Below are positions 1 to 43,368 of a stretch of DNA of 64,000 nucleotides, in pieces. Numbering within the stretch: the first letter of the stretch is position 1; each line of letters begins with the position of its first letter. The translations under genes were made by a program, and so were the position numbers. The notes under the pieces were generated by a model. The model was not told the DNA's origin. It did not search any database and was given only the letters and a program-made list of their open reading frames with translations. This stretch comes from Dysidea avara (taxonomy: Eukaryota; Porifera; Demospongiae; Dictyoceratida; Dysideidae): contig NC_089274.1 in NCBI RefSeq assembly GCF_963678975.1, forward strand, positions 45,910,075 to 45,974,074, read 5' to 3'.

Positions 1-250
1 CATAGCAGATGGTGTACAAGGTCAACTTCATTTATTTGCAGATGACTGTATAATATATAGAACAATAAACTCTCCTGAAGACCATACAATGTTAAAGCCA
101 GTTATCCAAGTGGGATACAACCTGGCAAATGGAATTTAATTCTAGGAATATCATATCTCCACACTACAAGTAGCTACAATGTATGAACTCAACTGAAGTC
201 AGTGAAAGAACATGAATATCTTGAGAGTCTAGATCAATGGCAAACTCTCT
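1..250 (+). mobile_element. Non-LTR retrotransposon (LINE) fragment, reverse-transcriptase part
   Basis: Plus-strand frames give IADGVQGQLHLFADD followed by TIYRTINSPED and QPGKWNLILG. The FADD box is the RT catalytic motif of non-LTR elements. The same sequence is the end of the LINE at 41340-42650; here it is cut by the window edge. Frame shifts make it a pseudogene. Confidence 0.7.
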
Positions 251-412
251 TGTAACAAAGCAAATCAAACACTGGTATTCCTACAAAGACATTTAAGAAC
301 TTTCCCTACTTACTTGAAAGCACAAGCATGCAATGCTTCCACTACTTGAATATTGCTATTTGGGAACCAGTGGTGTATCTATAGACTCTCTGGGTTGGTA
401 GAGCACAAGAGC

Positions 413-904
413 AAAAAAAAAGAAAAAAAAAAGAAAAACAGTCACAGCCTGCTTACTATAGCATGCATGCAACCCTTATATTACTGATAAAGTACGTAAA
501 AATCTTAGCATAGTTTGCTATAGTGCTTCTTTGAATAGTGTGACTGCTTTATGTGAGTGATTGACTGCTCTTTAGAATATCTCACGATCTCACATAACAA
601 AATTCTTTGATAGGGCACAGGCCCACCCCTAGATATGAGATTAATCTCCCCTAGATATGATATATGATATATTCTTCACTCGTTCCAGCGTTAATTGGAT
701 GGCTACAGGTTTGAGGCCGCCCAGGTCCAGTCATGGATTTTTTCTCCTTTCTCCACCTTTTCAAACATACTTTCTTTAAACAGACTGTAGGACCAGGTAT
801 CCTACATACCTTCAGTATTTGTGCTGTGAAGTCTTAAAAAATAAATAAATTTAAAAAAATGCATGCAAACACAATGACATATAGACATATTAGTAGCCCA
901 CACA
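413..904. repeat. A-rich stretch, dispersed motif and SINE-like 3' tail downstream of gene A
   Basis: Holds an A-rich tract (about 413-438), a copy of the dispersed CTAATA/GCAGTCAC motif in degraded form (537-583), and at about 700-850 a SINE-like piece with GGTTTGAGGCC (B-box-like) and a tail ending in AATAAATAAAT. The piece recurs at 22587-22735 and 43016-43185. Confidence 0.45.
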
Positions 905-910
905 TTTATT
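905..910 (-). terminator. Candidate poly(A) signal of gene A
   Basis: AATAAA on the minus strand about 120 nt after the stop codon. The same hexamer stands at the same distance in gene B (43239-43244). Only the hexamer and its conservation support the call. Confidence 0.4.
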
Positions 911-1027
911 GACATTTTCATAAAAAATTATCAATCAAAAATTGAAGTAAAAACATCTTAAAGTAAAGCTTGTCCTTAAAGGTACAGCATGTATGCTACT
1001 AGTTAGCACATAACCACAATCAGTCAC

Positions 1028-32340
<31,313 letters not shown>

Positions 32341-32555
32341 TTTAGTACACACAATCAATCTGTAAAGCAAACAGAATTGGGGTAGCTACTTCAGAATAGT
32401 ATAACTAGTAATTAAATTAGTTACAGATGCTTTTATAAAGTAACTAGTTGGTAAATTACTAGTTACTGTCATGTGCTTTTTTGTACACTTTTGTAACATG
32501 TTTGTATGATTTATTTTATGCCTTACTAGTTAAATTAATATACACACATACACAC

Positions 32556-32962
32556 CAGTGTTGGGCAATTTACTTTTTAAAAGTAACATTTACATATTAC
32601 TTGCAACAGAATTATTTAGTTACAGTTACATATTACCCATAAAATAAAGTAACTATAATAAGATTATATATTATATTACTTTGTGTCCACAGCCTTAAGC
32701 TGTCACGTGTGAAACTACCACCTCATCACGTGACATGATTGTGCTGTTGGACAATGTACAAATCTTGGTTATAAGTAAGAAGCTGGTGAATAAGCTTTAT
32801 GTAATATTAGACTTGTTACAGTAACTATATTACTTAGGTAGCGCATTACATTTGTAAGTAAAGTAACTTGAGTTATATTACCTGTTTTTATAGCATATTT
32901 CATTATATTACTTAGGTACCACAAAAGTAATAATATTACATAACGCGTTACTCCCAACACTG
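32556..32962. mobile_element. hAT-like MITE, 407 bp, in a CA microsatellite
   Basis: CAGTGTTGGGCAATTTACTT at the left and (reversed) CAGTGTTGGGAGTAACGCGT at the right, with many internal AAGTAA/TTACTT repeats. Target is a CA run, so the duplicated octamer cannot be fixed. Lies about 215 bp upstream of the gene A start codon. Confidence 0.65.
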
Positions 32963-33000
32963 CACACACACGCACGCACGCATGCACGCACACACACACA
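32963..33000. repeat. CA/CGCA microsatellite
   Basis: CACACACACGCACGCACGCA and similar, adjoining the right end of the MITE. Confidence 0.85.
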
Positions 33001-33006
33001 TATGTA

Positions 33007-33173
33007 CCATGCAAAAACAGCCAAGCTGTATAAAAAGGGCGCTGCCTTCATTATTAACATTAACATCACTGCAGCCATTTCATGACTGCCATCTTTGATT
33101 TCATAACTTTTTTCACCCAAGCTTTTTGAAAACTACACCCTTTTATACAACTTGGCTGTTTTTGCACACCATT
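33007..33173. mobile_element. Compact foldback, CAGCCAAGCTGT family
   Basis: GCAAAAACAGCCAAGCTGTA and TACAACTTGGCTGTTTTTGC are inverted ends, 167 bp in total, the shortest member of the family here. Confidence 0.65.
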
Positions 33174-33634
33174 TGTATTTTAAATATATACTCCAAAAAC
33201 AACTATAAACTGGCTTTGAGGTTTGTTTTACACAAATCATTGTTCTTCTTATCTACAGATGCAATGATATGAAACAAACTAGTGCTTTACCAATACAGAA
33301 AAATCTGATACCAAGATCTATGTTGGTACTGATAATTGTTCCAAAATTTTGTACTTGCTTGGCATATAAAGTTATTTATAGTGCCTGTATTTATTTGCAG
33401 TAGAGTTTTTTTATTATTATTCACAATAGTGTATTAAATTCCTTCCAAGTTACGTATACTATTTGTCTATTGAGATTTTGTAGTGACCGTTCTATTAGAG
33501 TATCTTGATTTTTCATGCAAACGTGATAAGTTGTAGTTGCTTAATTTTTAACACTTGATATATATTGTTGTACCCAGGATAACAAGACAGAAGAGTTATA
33601 ACAGATTATTATTGTAGCTAGCTAGTAGTGTATG

Positions 33635-33800
33635 CAATATACATTACTAGAAGACATTTAACTCCTAATTCAGTCATGGCTATATTACTGACAGGCTATA
33701 TAGCTGTATTTGACTGAAGCAGGAATTAAATGTCCACTAGTATAACTGCAGGTGTAGATGACCTCCCTTGTTTCATTGCCTTTTAGTTCTATGGTCCCCC
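33635..33800. mobile_element. Foldback MITE, CTTCAGGTGTAGGTGA family
   Basis: AGACATTTAACTCCTAATTC and GAATTAAATGTCCACTAGTA form the outer pair, with the GCAGGTGTAGATGACCTCCC end at the right. Intergenic. Confidence 0.5.
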
Positions 33801-34129
33801 CAAAGGTAAATTCTCTAAGTTTTATGAATGTGGCATAAATTAAATATTCAGTAAAGCCTCAGTTAGGCCACTATTTTCTGTCCAGATATATTGGGCAAGC
33901 ATTTCGATTTCCATCACTTATTTTAATGCATCAGCCTTTTCAGCAACCAGCATGTGTGTAGACATGCCCACAATACACAACAGAAATGTGTACAGTCAAC
34001 AATGAATAAACGAGTAAGACGACACATCAAAAATGCATGGTTTAAATGAACCCATATAACATGCAAAAACTTGTATGGCTACATTAATGGAAGAATATTG
34101 AAATACTTTGAGATGTCAATATAAACAAA

Positions 34130-35460
34130 TTTAGATAAGACAACTTGTCAGTATATAATTCCTAAACGTTTGGACATAGGCAAACCACAGTGGACCACAT
34201 GTTTTGAGAGATTTTGTCAAGCTTCTGGACTAACCCATAGGAGTTCAACACAGCGAGTTATAACCTCACCTACACAATAATGGGTGATGCTGCTGATATT
34301 ATTCAATCCTCTAACCTCATCAATGACCAGAAAAACTCTTCCACAACAGTTTTGTGGAGGTTTGAATCTCATTGTGTGAAGAAGCTAAAAGTTATTTTCA
34401 AAATTCAAACAGTGCAAGCAGGAAGGAGAATTTAATAATTTCGTTGTACAACTTGTCCAAACACTGCAATTACAGTGCTCTAAAAGAAGAAATGATTCAA
34501 AATTGCATAGTGGTTGCATGGGCTCTGTGGCTCTGCTCTCTGAGAATCTTCAATTGGAAGCAGATCTTACCTCAGATAAAGCTGTAACTTTAGTTTGCGA
34601 GAGAATTTATAACGAATTAGCAACCGATAGTACGGGCTGACACTTCATCGAACATTGATGCTGTTGGATTGAGTAACAAACACAAAAGTAAAAAGACAGT
34701 TTGCCGGCAAAATCATGTTGGTTAAGAAAAATGTCCAGCTAAGACTGCTACTTGTCAAAAGTGGCCACAAGTGTGGACATTTTCAAACAGTGTGTTGAAG
34801 CATGGATCCATGCAGTCAAAGCAGTAGTCAATGATGGTGATGAACTGAGATTTATTGAAACCACTGAAGAATCCAATACTCTTCAGGTATACTGACAAAC
34901 ACAGCTGGGTGGGAGATACTTGTGTAGGTTTCTTGGTGTGGTGATTGCCCTGTTTTTGCTAACCATGGTCTGTGCTGATGCATCCTCTTTTGGGTTAGTA
35001 GCAGTGTTAACCAAGCAACAAGAGGATCAGCATTTGGAGTACTGACACCTACTGGAGAGAAATAATCAAGAAAGAGGTGCTGAGTGGAGTTTTGCAGGTT
35101 TTATAAGAGGAATTAGAACTCGTTAGTGAAGTATGCCACCATACTACTAGCTTTGTTTAACTGTTGGGCATTAGATTTACACAAATGTACTGAAAAGGTT
35201 GTATCTAAAGTTGTTCCTACGTGCAAACTTTGCAAGAACACTCAGACAGAGCTGGTGTCAGCTTATTGTGTCACCAACAACTTCTAGAAATGGGATAGAC
35301 CTAATCTGAGATATCTCTACTAGCAATGAATCTGCTTGAAAGCAACCAACTGCAAGCAAATCATTTTCACAACTGTCCTTGCCTTCTATACCAGCAGTGG
35401 ATGAAACTCTATACACTAAGAATAGACACCCTTCTAGGCCTCCACAGCACTATAATAGTT
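34130..35460 (+). pseudogene. Decayed Gypsy-like LTR retrotransposon (gag, RNase H and pol end fragments)
   Basis: Shifting plus-strand frames give PKRLDIGKPQWTT, TIMGDAADIIQSS and LLSENLQLEADL (gag), CPAKTATCQK (zinc-knuckle remnant), ADASSFGLVAVLTKQQ (RNase H) and HPSRPPQHYNS near the end of pol. Many stops and frame breaks and a missing reverse transcriptase and integrase core show it is dead. LTRs are not identified. Confidence 0.6.
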
Positions 35461-37040
35461 AGGTTATGTTTCATGGTTATATTATAACTTTTGTTTTTAG
35501 CAGACAATCTGTGTGCAGCTGTGTGTATCAAACTTTTACGTAATGGAGAGTATTAGGTATGTAACAATGTTGTACAAAATTAGGATATATGGTACACAAG
35601 TTATAGCCATACCACATGACAAGTGTAATAACAACAATATTATCTGAGTATATGGGATATAACTGTCTTAAATCTCAGTGCAAGTATTGCAAGGACACTT
35701 TTTGTCAAAAGAAATGGCCTTGGGTAAGTTCAGAATGCATCAAAGTTTCATATCAATGCAATATTAAGTTACACCACTTTAATCAAGCTGTGTTGTTGCA
35801 AAACCTCTAGTCAGAAACTACAAATTGTGACCAGCTGAGTAAAACCTAGGGTATTTCTCGAATTCTATTTTCTGTTGTCTATAGTACGTAACAAAGGAGT
35901 GAACAGTTAAAAGTTTCAGTCTATTATGATTACTAAATCCCTACTAGCACCGAGGGCAAAATATTTGTGAGAAGTAACACTGGAATGTCCTTACAACAAC
36001 AGGGCCTTAATTAGTATAGGTAATCACACACATTTGAGTGCAATTATTCCATAATTACACGAAAATGCGTGTGATTGCCTACTAATCACATAGTGACCAC
36101 CCTTTGTGGTTTGTAGTACACATCTATCCAGTTCTATGTGGCCATTAACTTCTACCAGGTGATTGCATCATCCTTCTTTGTATTACATCATTTGTTGTTA
36201 CACTTAAAAGGCTTCACGTGTCAGCAATTCTGATTGGCTAATCAAAATGTCTACATATGTTGCACTTAAAAGACTTCTATTGTCAGCTTATTTGATTGGC
36301 TATTCATTATATCACTTTCTTGTTGCACTTAAAAGGCTTCTGTTATTCTGCTATTTTATTGGCTATATTACAGTGCAATTACAGAAACAAGGCCAGGTGA
36401 TTTGGGATTAATTACACTCCTACTATTGGGACTAATGTATGGCAAATTAAACCACTATGTGATTACTCAGGAAAAACCCTACATTGCTACAGCCGGTTAC
36501 TAAAAAGTGTTCCTGCAAGTATAATAGATGCCATAAATAAAAGCTGACTGTATCCTAGTGAAACCTGTGATAAACTAGTACATTATTACATCCCAGAATA
36601 TAAATGTATTTAAGTTATGGCATTGAGGCCACTACATCATCTTGTGTTTGTAGATGCATTACTGTTAAGCACTACTGTACTTGGGACATCAAAGAGGAGA
36701 AACAATACCTTATAAACAATACCACAAGGTATTGTTTCTCTTACGCATGCAAATACCATGAACTGCAATGGACAATGACAATACTGTAACTGAATGTGAT
36801 GTACTGAGGCAGTATCAGGCAAACTGATTTCTACAAACTTGGTTCATGGCTACTGAACACACAGATACAGTGGAGCCTCAGACCTCTATTATCCAGGCAC
36901 CTCCATTGTCTGGACAGCCCAAATTGGTCATGTGGCTTGTAGTTTATTGACCATAATGAAGTTTGGTTTAGATGAAAGCACAAGGAGGGAGTCTCAAGGT
37001 TGCTGTTTACCTGTTTGGTGGCTTGTTTAATAACTACCAG
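35461..37040. other. Intergenic, with a three-fold tandem repeat and a small hairpin
   Basis: A block at 36195-36370 repeats about three times with GTTGCACTTAAAAGGCTTCT and GATTGGCTAT. An inverted pair at 36013-36100 (TAATCACACAC and GCGTGTGATTGCC) precedes it. GAGAAACAATACCTT at 36696 pairs with AAGGTATTGTTTCTC at 36725. No gene seen. Confidence 0.5.
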
Positions 37041-37885
37041 TTGGTTGCTAGGTGATAACGCATTTTAAACCCCAGTGCGTGGGAGTATCAAAGCGCCGCG
37101 CTGGGTTATAACTACCATACAGCTAGACAGAGCGGCGCTGCTACTGTACGATATATTAGTTATCACCCAGTGATAACTAACTTATCACCCTGTTGCGGAG
37201 CCACTCAGTCTCTTTCGTGACATCATAATAACCACGAATGGCATTGTTTACCAATGGAACAAAGAGCCAAATAAAGAAATATTGATACAAAACACACCAA
37301 TACAGCACTTAAAAACTAGCTAAATCTTACAAGAAAACTGTTAATCCTTTACACAATAACACTACAAGTTACCAATACCGTGATAGTTTAACAAATGTCA
37401 AAAACAGTCCGTAACGATTTTTGCTCCAGCAATCACTCCCAATGGCCACTATTATGAAGAACTAACTTCCTCTAGCTTCATCGTTCTATCTCGGACTATG
37501 GTAGCCACTTGTTGGTCTTTATTTTTCTCTTGCACACCATGCGACACCACCATACCAATTTCTGACAAAGGCGAATCGTACCTGGAACTGCTGCTTCATA
37601 ACACCGCCCTTCGCTACAGTTTGTAGGCAGTATGTAAGGTCTCTCTTGTAGCTACGAAGTAGAATCTCCACACAATTCGGACGAAATCTTGAGCAGTGAC
37701 AGGAACTCAAACCGGAACTTAATTTACTATCCGTAAACTTCTGCGCACTCCCGCGCACTGGGATATAAAACAGTTATATCCCGTATACTCGGATGATATC
37801 ATTGTTATTACACTCGTCCTCGGCTCCGCCTCGGACTCGTGTAATAACAATGATATCACCCTCGTACCGGGATATAACTATAACT
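37040..37885. mobile_element. CpG-richer putative TIR element
   Basis: CCCAGTGCGTGGGAGTATC near 37071 and GCGCACTCCCGCGCACTGGG near 37742 are inverted. Next to the right end is a strong hairpin (37790-37857). The interior has no transposase frame. GC and CpG are well above the surroundings, so a CpG-island-like promoter is an alternative reading. Confidence 0.4.
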
Positions 37886-38995
37886 TACAGCCCAGGGGAG
37901 TGACCATGAATGCTCTGTAGTGACTTCCCCTCTGCCCATTAAACTGCATATATAGCACTAACTGATAGCAATAATGGCAATGTTTGTTTTTTTAATTAGT
38001 TACTTTAGCATAATAGCATGCTATTCTTAGTTATGGACATTTCTGAGATACGGACAGCAGTATGTACCAGACCGCCCGGATAAGAGAGGTTCCACTGCAT
38101 TGTAATTGTATATACCATCTTTCATGATTGATAGATACTGCACTCCAGTTTTATATGCTACCTTCAGTGTGACATGGGTACATCATTCCGATATCCAGTG
38201 GGGACCAACTGTTTGTTACAGTCAGGCTCTCAATCCACCACTATACACACAAACTTAAAGTTGCGCTGATGTCTTACATGTAGTATGTTTTTTTCTCTCT
38301 ATATAATGTCATCCATATGAAGAAGTTTGCTACATGGAATGGTGCTTAATCATGAAACACTTTAATTTTCACAAACTAACCTGCAGAACCAATTCATAAT
38401 GCTTTTGTTTAATTGTAACACTAATGTAGTGAAGGTTATTTGGTGTCAAGTTGTCAAAATTGCTTCAGAGCATTCCATTCCAAATATCCACCATTCAATT
38501 CATCATAGAAAAGTAAGTGATTTTCAACCTTGTACTTCGCTATCCTTCTGCTATAGATCTTTTTAATTGCTATTCACTGCTCTTTCTAAATCTGGTCTAA
38601 AATCTGAGGTAACCATCACGTGTCGTGAGTTATTACACTTTTTATTACATGCCCCCGACATGCCCAATACAAAATGTACGGAGAATTTTGCTACACTGAG
38701 TTGGTTTAGGCCATTTTGATGCACCAAAATTTCAATGAGTTGGATTGCTTCTGGTATCATTGTACTCGCAGAGTTGCTCTACACATATCACAACCAGAAA
38801 GTTACTAAACAGACTCGAGGTAGACGGTACACAATAACTAATTTAATTTTTAATGGTTTTTCAATCGAAACATGCCTGTTCCAGCTGGCATTTTTGTCAT
38901 GGACAAAAAAGATAACAAATGTCTGCAAACTTCTTAATATGGAACTTTTTGTTGTATTTAAACACTTTCACATAGCATATAGTGGCAGTTATTTA
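37886..38995. other. Intergenic, nothing recognised
   Basis: AT-rich with short open frames only; none resembles a known protein and none has splice or codon support. Confidence 0.5.
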
Positions 38996-39366
38996 CAGTA
39001 ATGGTGGATGCAGGATGGGGCATTTGGGACAAATGCCCCCCCTCCATTCCCTTCTGTGAAAGAGGCATACTTCTTTGATAGACTCTATGTACCTGATCAG
39101 ACCAAAATCAATTTATGAAAACTGCAAACTCACCTAACCTAAAGTTAAAGAGGAGTCAAACTCGTCCAGTACCTTTGTACGTACTAAGCGCTTTTAAGAT
39201 TTCACAACCATCTGCAAAGGCTATAATGACAAAAATCAACCTACTAAGGAGTGATCATTGCTGCTTAAAATAAATAGCAACTAACAAGAGAATCTGCTCT
39301 CCCCAACCACCTACAACTTAGCCTGTTTGTGCCCCTCCCCTTGCCAACTCCTGGATCCGTCCCTGT
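38996..39366. mobile_element. Degraded hAT-like element
   Basis: Ends CAGTAATGGTGGATGCAGGA and (reversed) CAGGGACGGATCCAGGAGTT resemble hAT termini. Flanking octamers do not match, so the call is tentative. Confidence 0.4.
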
Positions 39367-40017
39367 ACAGTTGATTCCGCTATAATGCGTTGATTCCGCT
39401 ATAATGCGTGCTCCACATATTTCCGTAACTTTTAATTTGTATAAAAAATCAATGTACAGTAAATGTGTCAAAAGTTTTCTCTAGCATCTTCATATGCCTC
39501 TAAAAATAATTAGCGTGCACTGATGTGTCGGCTGCCGGCTAGTCTAATTTTATGCACTGATGTGTCGGCTGCCGGCGAGTCTAATTTTATGCACTGTTTG
39601 TCATGCATTTTTCTTAGCTCTTACTTCTTCATAAGCAAATGCAATATAAAAACCCGAATTTCGTTAGCTTAGGCTAAATTGCATGCGACGGACATGCAAC
39701 CGATCGCTAATTGCGGATAAACAATTAACATGATTGACAAAAACACTCACCTCTTTTCGGATTACAACCAATGGGAAGAAGCCAGCAACTTCAACTGCAG
39801 TTTTGCACCAAATTGAGTGTCGAGTCACGAGGATAAAATAGATTTACTGGGTAATTATAATTATTTTAAACCGTTCGCGCTGCGCGCCATGCGGTTCAAA
39901 TATAATTTTTTTTTGAAACCATCAAATGAGATGTTACAAGATCCAATAGGTGAATAACCTAGCTAAGAGATTCTCTGCAACACATTTCTGAGATCACACT
40001 AATTTCCAAGCGTCAAA
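39367..40017. other. Intergenic with short local repeats
   Basis: TTGATTCCGCTATAATGCGT occurs twice in tandem at 39370-39410, and TGCACTGATGTGTCGGCTGC twice near 39516-39575. No gene seen. Confidence 0.5.
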
Positions 40018-40262
40018 ATGATACTTGGTGATGACTTTAACTGTCTGCTTGGTATTGACTGGTCTACTGGAAATATTTTTAAATCATACACATCACCTAC
40101 ATTAAGAGACACAACAAGACACTTCCTACTAGAGGTACCAACTTACTAGATCTATGCTTTACTACAGATCCTGATCTGGTTCAGTTCTGCCAACCTTTTC
40201 CTGGTGTAAGTGACCATGACATACTGTGTTATTAAGATTCCGAGTTCTCCAGAAGAAAAATC
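40018..40262 (+). pseudogene. LINE endonuclease-domain remnant
   Basis: Frames give ILGDDFNCLLGIDWSTG, then, after a shift, DLCFTTDPDLVQF and GVSDHDI, the order of the APE-type endonuclease motifs of non-LTR elements (GDFN and SDH). It belongs with the RT remnant at 41340-42650, separated by a later insertion. Confidence 0.65.
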
Positions 40263-40687
40263 TACCTTTAGAGCAGGGGTCCCATATGTGAAAACATTGT
40301 TACAATCTTGGATTAGTAGTTAGTACAAAATCAAAGCACTACAAAAGTGTTAAAGAAAACTGATTGGTCTTATGGAACCTGAAGTCCCCCCAACATCACA
40401 CTACACAAGACATGGACAGTTGGTTGGCACCAGATCACAAGGTTCCAATTATACAGCTGAGTACACTAGAGCAATTCAAGTATGTAGGCTTCTTGCTCAA
40501 GGAAACAACAACAGGAACTAAGTAGCTATCACTAAACATTGAACATCACTAAGTACCACTGCTTTGATTCACACACAGATACATAATTGTAATTGTAATT
40601 TTTAAACAGGGGATCCACTCAGTAACCAAAAACTAATTTTCAGTGGAGCCCTGTGAGCAAGAGAAGAAGACAGACTACACTATATAC

Positions 40688-41297
40688 CAGACATGGGGCC
40701 AAGTACATGAGTACTTATACTTAAGTACACTTAAGTACAGATTTGAAAGAACTTGTACTTTACTTTAAATACTTTCTTAATTTCCCCAATGTACTTGTAC
40801 TTATACTCAAGTACTTTGCTAAGTACTTGTATGTACTTGAGTACTTAAAGTATTTTTAAGTACTTGTAAGTACTGCAAACATTGTATGTAGTTTGTACAC
40901 AGTGGGTGAAGGTGCAGTTTACAACTTTTTGCGATTCTTCTACTGCCTTCCCCAACCTTACTATGTACCATGTTGCCACGATTAATGATGTCATAGCATT
41001 CTGGCAAACAAAAACAATGCTGCTATTCAAGTCAGTGAATTTTAAGAGTTTAAGAGAGAGAATGGTTGACAAAAATCAACCCCCTAGGCGCACTTACATA
41101 CTACAATACACTGAATACAGCATATATTTTACTACAGCAAAATGTACTTGTACTTTACTTAAGTACTTCCAGCATGTACTTGTACTTTACTAAAGTACTC
41201 TTTTGATTGCTGCGGAGTACTTGTACATGTACTTGGAAAATTCAAAAGTACTTGTACTTTACTTAAGTATTTTTAAATGTACTTGGCCCCATGTCTG
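40688..41297. mobile_element. hAT-like MITE, 610 bp, with perfect TIRs and 8-bp target duplication
   Basis: 19-bp perfect TIRs CAGACATGGGGCCAAGTAC; ctatatac at 40680-40687 and 41298-41305. The body is dominated by repeated AAGTACTTGTACTT blocks near both ends, which can fold back. It sits inside a LINE. Confidence 0.9.
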
Positions 41298-41339
41298 CTA
41301 TATACACACACCACACACGCATGCATACACAATTCTCGA

Positions 41340-42650
41340 CTGTTTGACTTCATCCCTGCCCCTACATTGTAAAACTAATTGGTGATCACATTCCGAGTAA
41401 TAATGTATCCACAACAAAATAAATCATCCCTGGATGTCAGCCTCTCTAAAAAAACTCATCAGAAAAAAGCATCGACTCGAAACATTACAACAGTGATAAT
41501 AAATGGAGGGAATACAAAGATGTTCATCAAAAATACGCAATTTAATGAGGCAGCGGCTGCAGCAGTAGCACACTATCTATCTTCTCCAATGCCTTATTTT
41601 CTGACAACATGAATGGTAAAATACTTTTGGAGATACAGGAGAAAAACATAAACCGTTAACAGTCAATCTCAAACTGGTAGCTTATAGTCTTCGACTCTCA
41701 ACAAAAATCAGAAATACTTAGTTAATCATCAATTTCAAACCGTGTTTACTACCAAAGACTTAACAATTTTCCACACAAAGGCCCATCCCACTATCAACAA
41801 CATTGAGATTACTCACCTCAGATGTATGCAAGTTACCATTAGACTGCAATCCACACTACCAATGAAATAGCACCTATGCTAACACACTTATTTCAATCCT
41901 CACTAAGGACTGGAATCATACCATCTGTGTGGAAACAAGCTTATGTTACACCAGCATACAAAGCAGGATCAAGAACCGATGCCAAAAATTATTGTCCTAT
42001 TTTATTAACATCCATAAACTTCAGAACATATAACATGTAGTCACGTAATGAATTATCTGATATCCATAATGTTATATTGAAACATCAATACAGTTTCAGA
42101 TCTGTGAAACACAACTCTAACTATCATTGATGATCTTGCTAATGACAGAAAACTAGTTGACACCTGCATGCTTGGTTTCTCCAAAGCCTTTTGACAAGGT
42201 ACTCCACCAACGACTCCTGAATTCTATGGTATTACTGGTGGCGCTTGCAACTTTCTTATCAGATCATTCTCAACAAGTAGCTATAAACAGTGTGTTATCT
42301 TCTCCATGTAAGGCCAACTCTGGAATATTTCATTGGGCCCAATGCTCTTCCTTGTGTACATCAATGACATAGCAGATGGTGTACAAAGTCAACTTCATTT
42401 ATTTGCAGATGACTGTACAATATACAGAACAATAAACTCTCCTGAAGACCATACAATGTTAAAGCCAGTTATCCAAGTGGGATACAACCTGGCAAATGGA
42501 ATTTAATTCTAGGAATATCATATCTCCACACTACAAGTAACTACAATGTATGAACTCAACTGAAGTCAGTGAAAAAACATGAATATCTTGAGAGTCTAGA
42601 TCAATGGCAAACTCCCTTGTAACAAAGCAAATCAAACACTGGTATTCCTA
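41340..42650 (+). pseudogene. LINE reverse-transcriptase remnant at the duplication junction
   Basis: Frames give SSLRTGIIPSVWKQAYVTP, KAGSRTDAKNYCPI, then pieces like NDIADGVQSQLHLFADD with stops and shifts. These are RT fingers-palm motifs of a CR1/Jockey-like LINE. From 42368 it is identical in layout to bases 1 onward, so the duplication border lies in or beside this LINE. Confidence 0.7.
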
Positions 42651-42756
42651 CTTACTTGAAAGCACAAGCATGCAATGCTTCCACTACTTGAATATTGCTA
42701 TTTGGGAACCAGTGGTGTATCTATAGACTCTCTGGGTTGGTAGGGCACAAGAGCAA

Positions 42757-43234
42757 AAAAAAAAACAAAAAAAAAAACAGTCACAGCCTGCTTACTATAG
42801 CATGCATGCAACCCTTATATTACTGATAAAGTACGTAAAAGTCTTAGCATAGTTTGCTATAGTGCTTCTTTGAATAGTGTGACTGCTTTATTAGAGTGAT
42901 TGACTGCTCTTTTAGAATATCTCACGATCTCACATAACACAATTCTTTGATAGGGCACAGGCCCACCCCTAGATATGAGATTAATCTCCCCTAGATATGA
43001 TATATTCTTCACTCGTTCCAGCATTAATTGGATGGCTGCAGGTTTGAGGCCGCCCAGGTCCAGTCATGGATTTTTTCTCCTTTCTCCACCTTTTCAAACA
43101 TACTTTCTTTAAACAGACTGTAGTACCAGGTGTCCTACAGACCTTCAGAATTTGTGCTGTGAAGTTTTAAAAAATAAATAAATTTAAAAAAATGCATGCA
43201 AACACAATGACATATAAGACATATTGGTAGCCCA
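42757..43234. repeat. A-rich stretch, dispersed motif and SINE-like tail downstream of gene B
   Basis: Counterpart of 413-904: A-rich tract, motif with TTTATTAGAGTGATTGACTG at 42888, and SINE-like piece at 43016-43185. Confidence 0.5.
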
Positions 43235-43238
43235 CACA

Positions 43239-43244
43239 TTTATT
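43239..43244 (-). terminator. Candidate poly(A) signal of gene B
   Basis: AATAAA on the minus strand about 125 nt after the stop; positionally conserved with gene A. Confidence 0.4.
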
Positions 43245-43368
43245 AACATTTTCATAAAAAATTATCAATCAAAAATTGAAGTAAAAACATCTTAAAGTAA
43301 ATTTGTCCTTAAAGGTACAGTATATATATATATATGCTACTAATTAGCACATAACCATAATCAGTCAC

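Noticed and set aside
34130-35460. Active LTR retrotransposon
   Set aside because: Too many stops and frame shifts, the RT and integrase core are missing, and no LTR pair was found.
38735-39001. 88-residue open frame as a gene
   Set aside because: No family resemblance, AT-rich composition like its surroundings, no signal or splice context.
41379-41612. 77-residue open frame as an independent gene
   Set aside because: Lies in the central part of the decayed LINE, where other frames carry the RT motifs.
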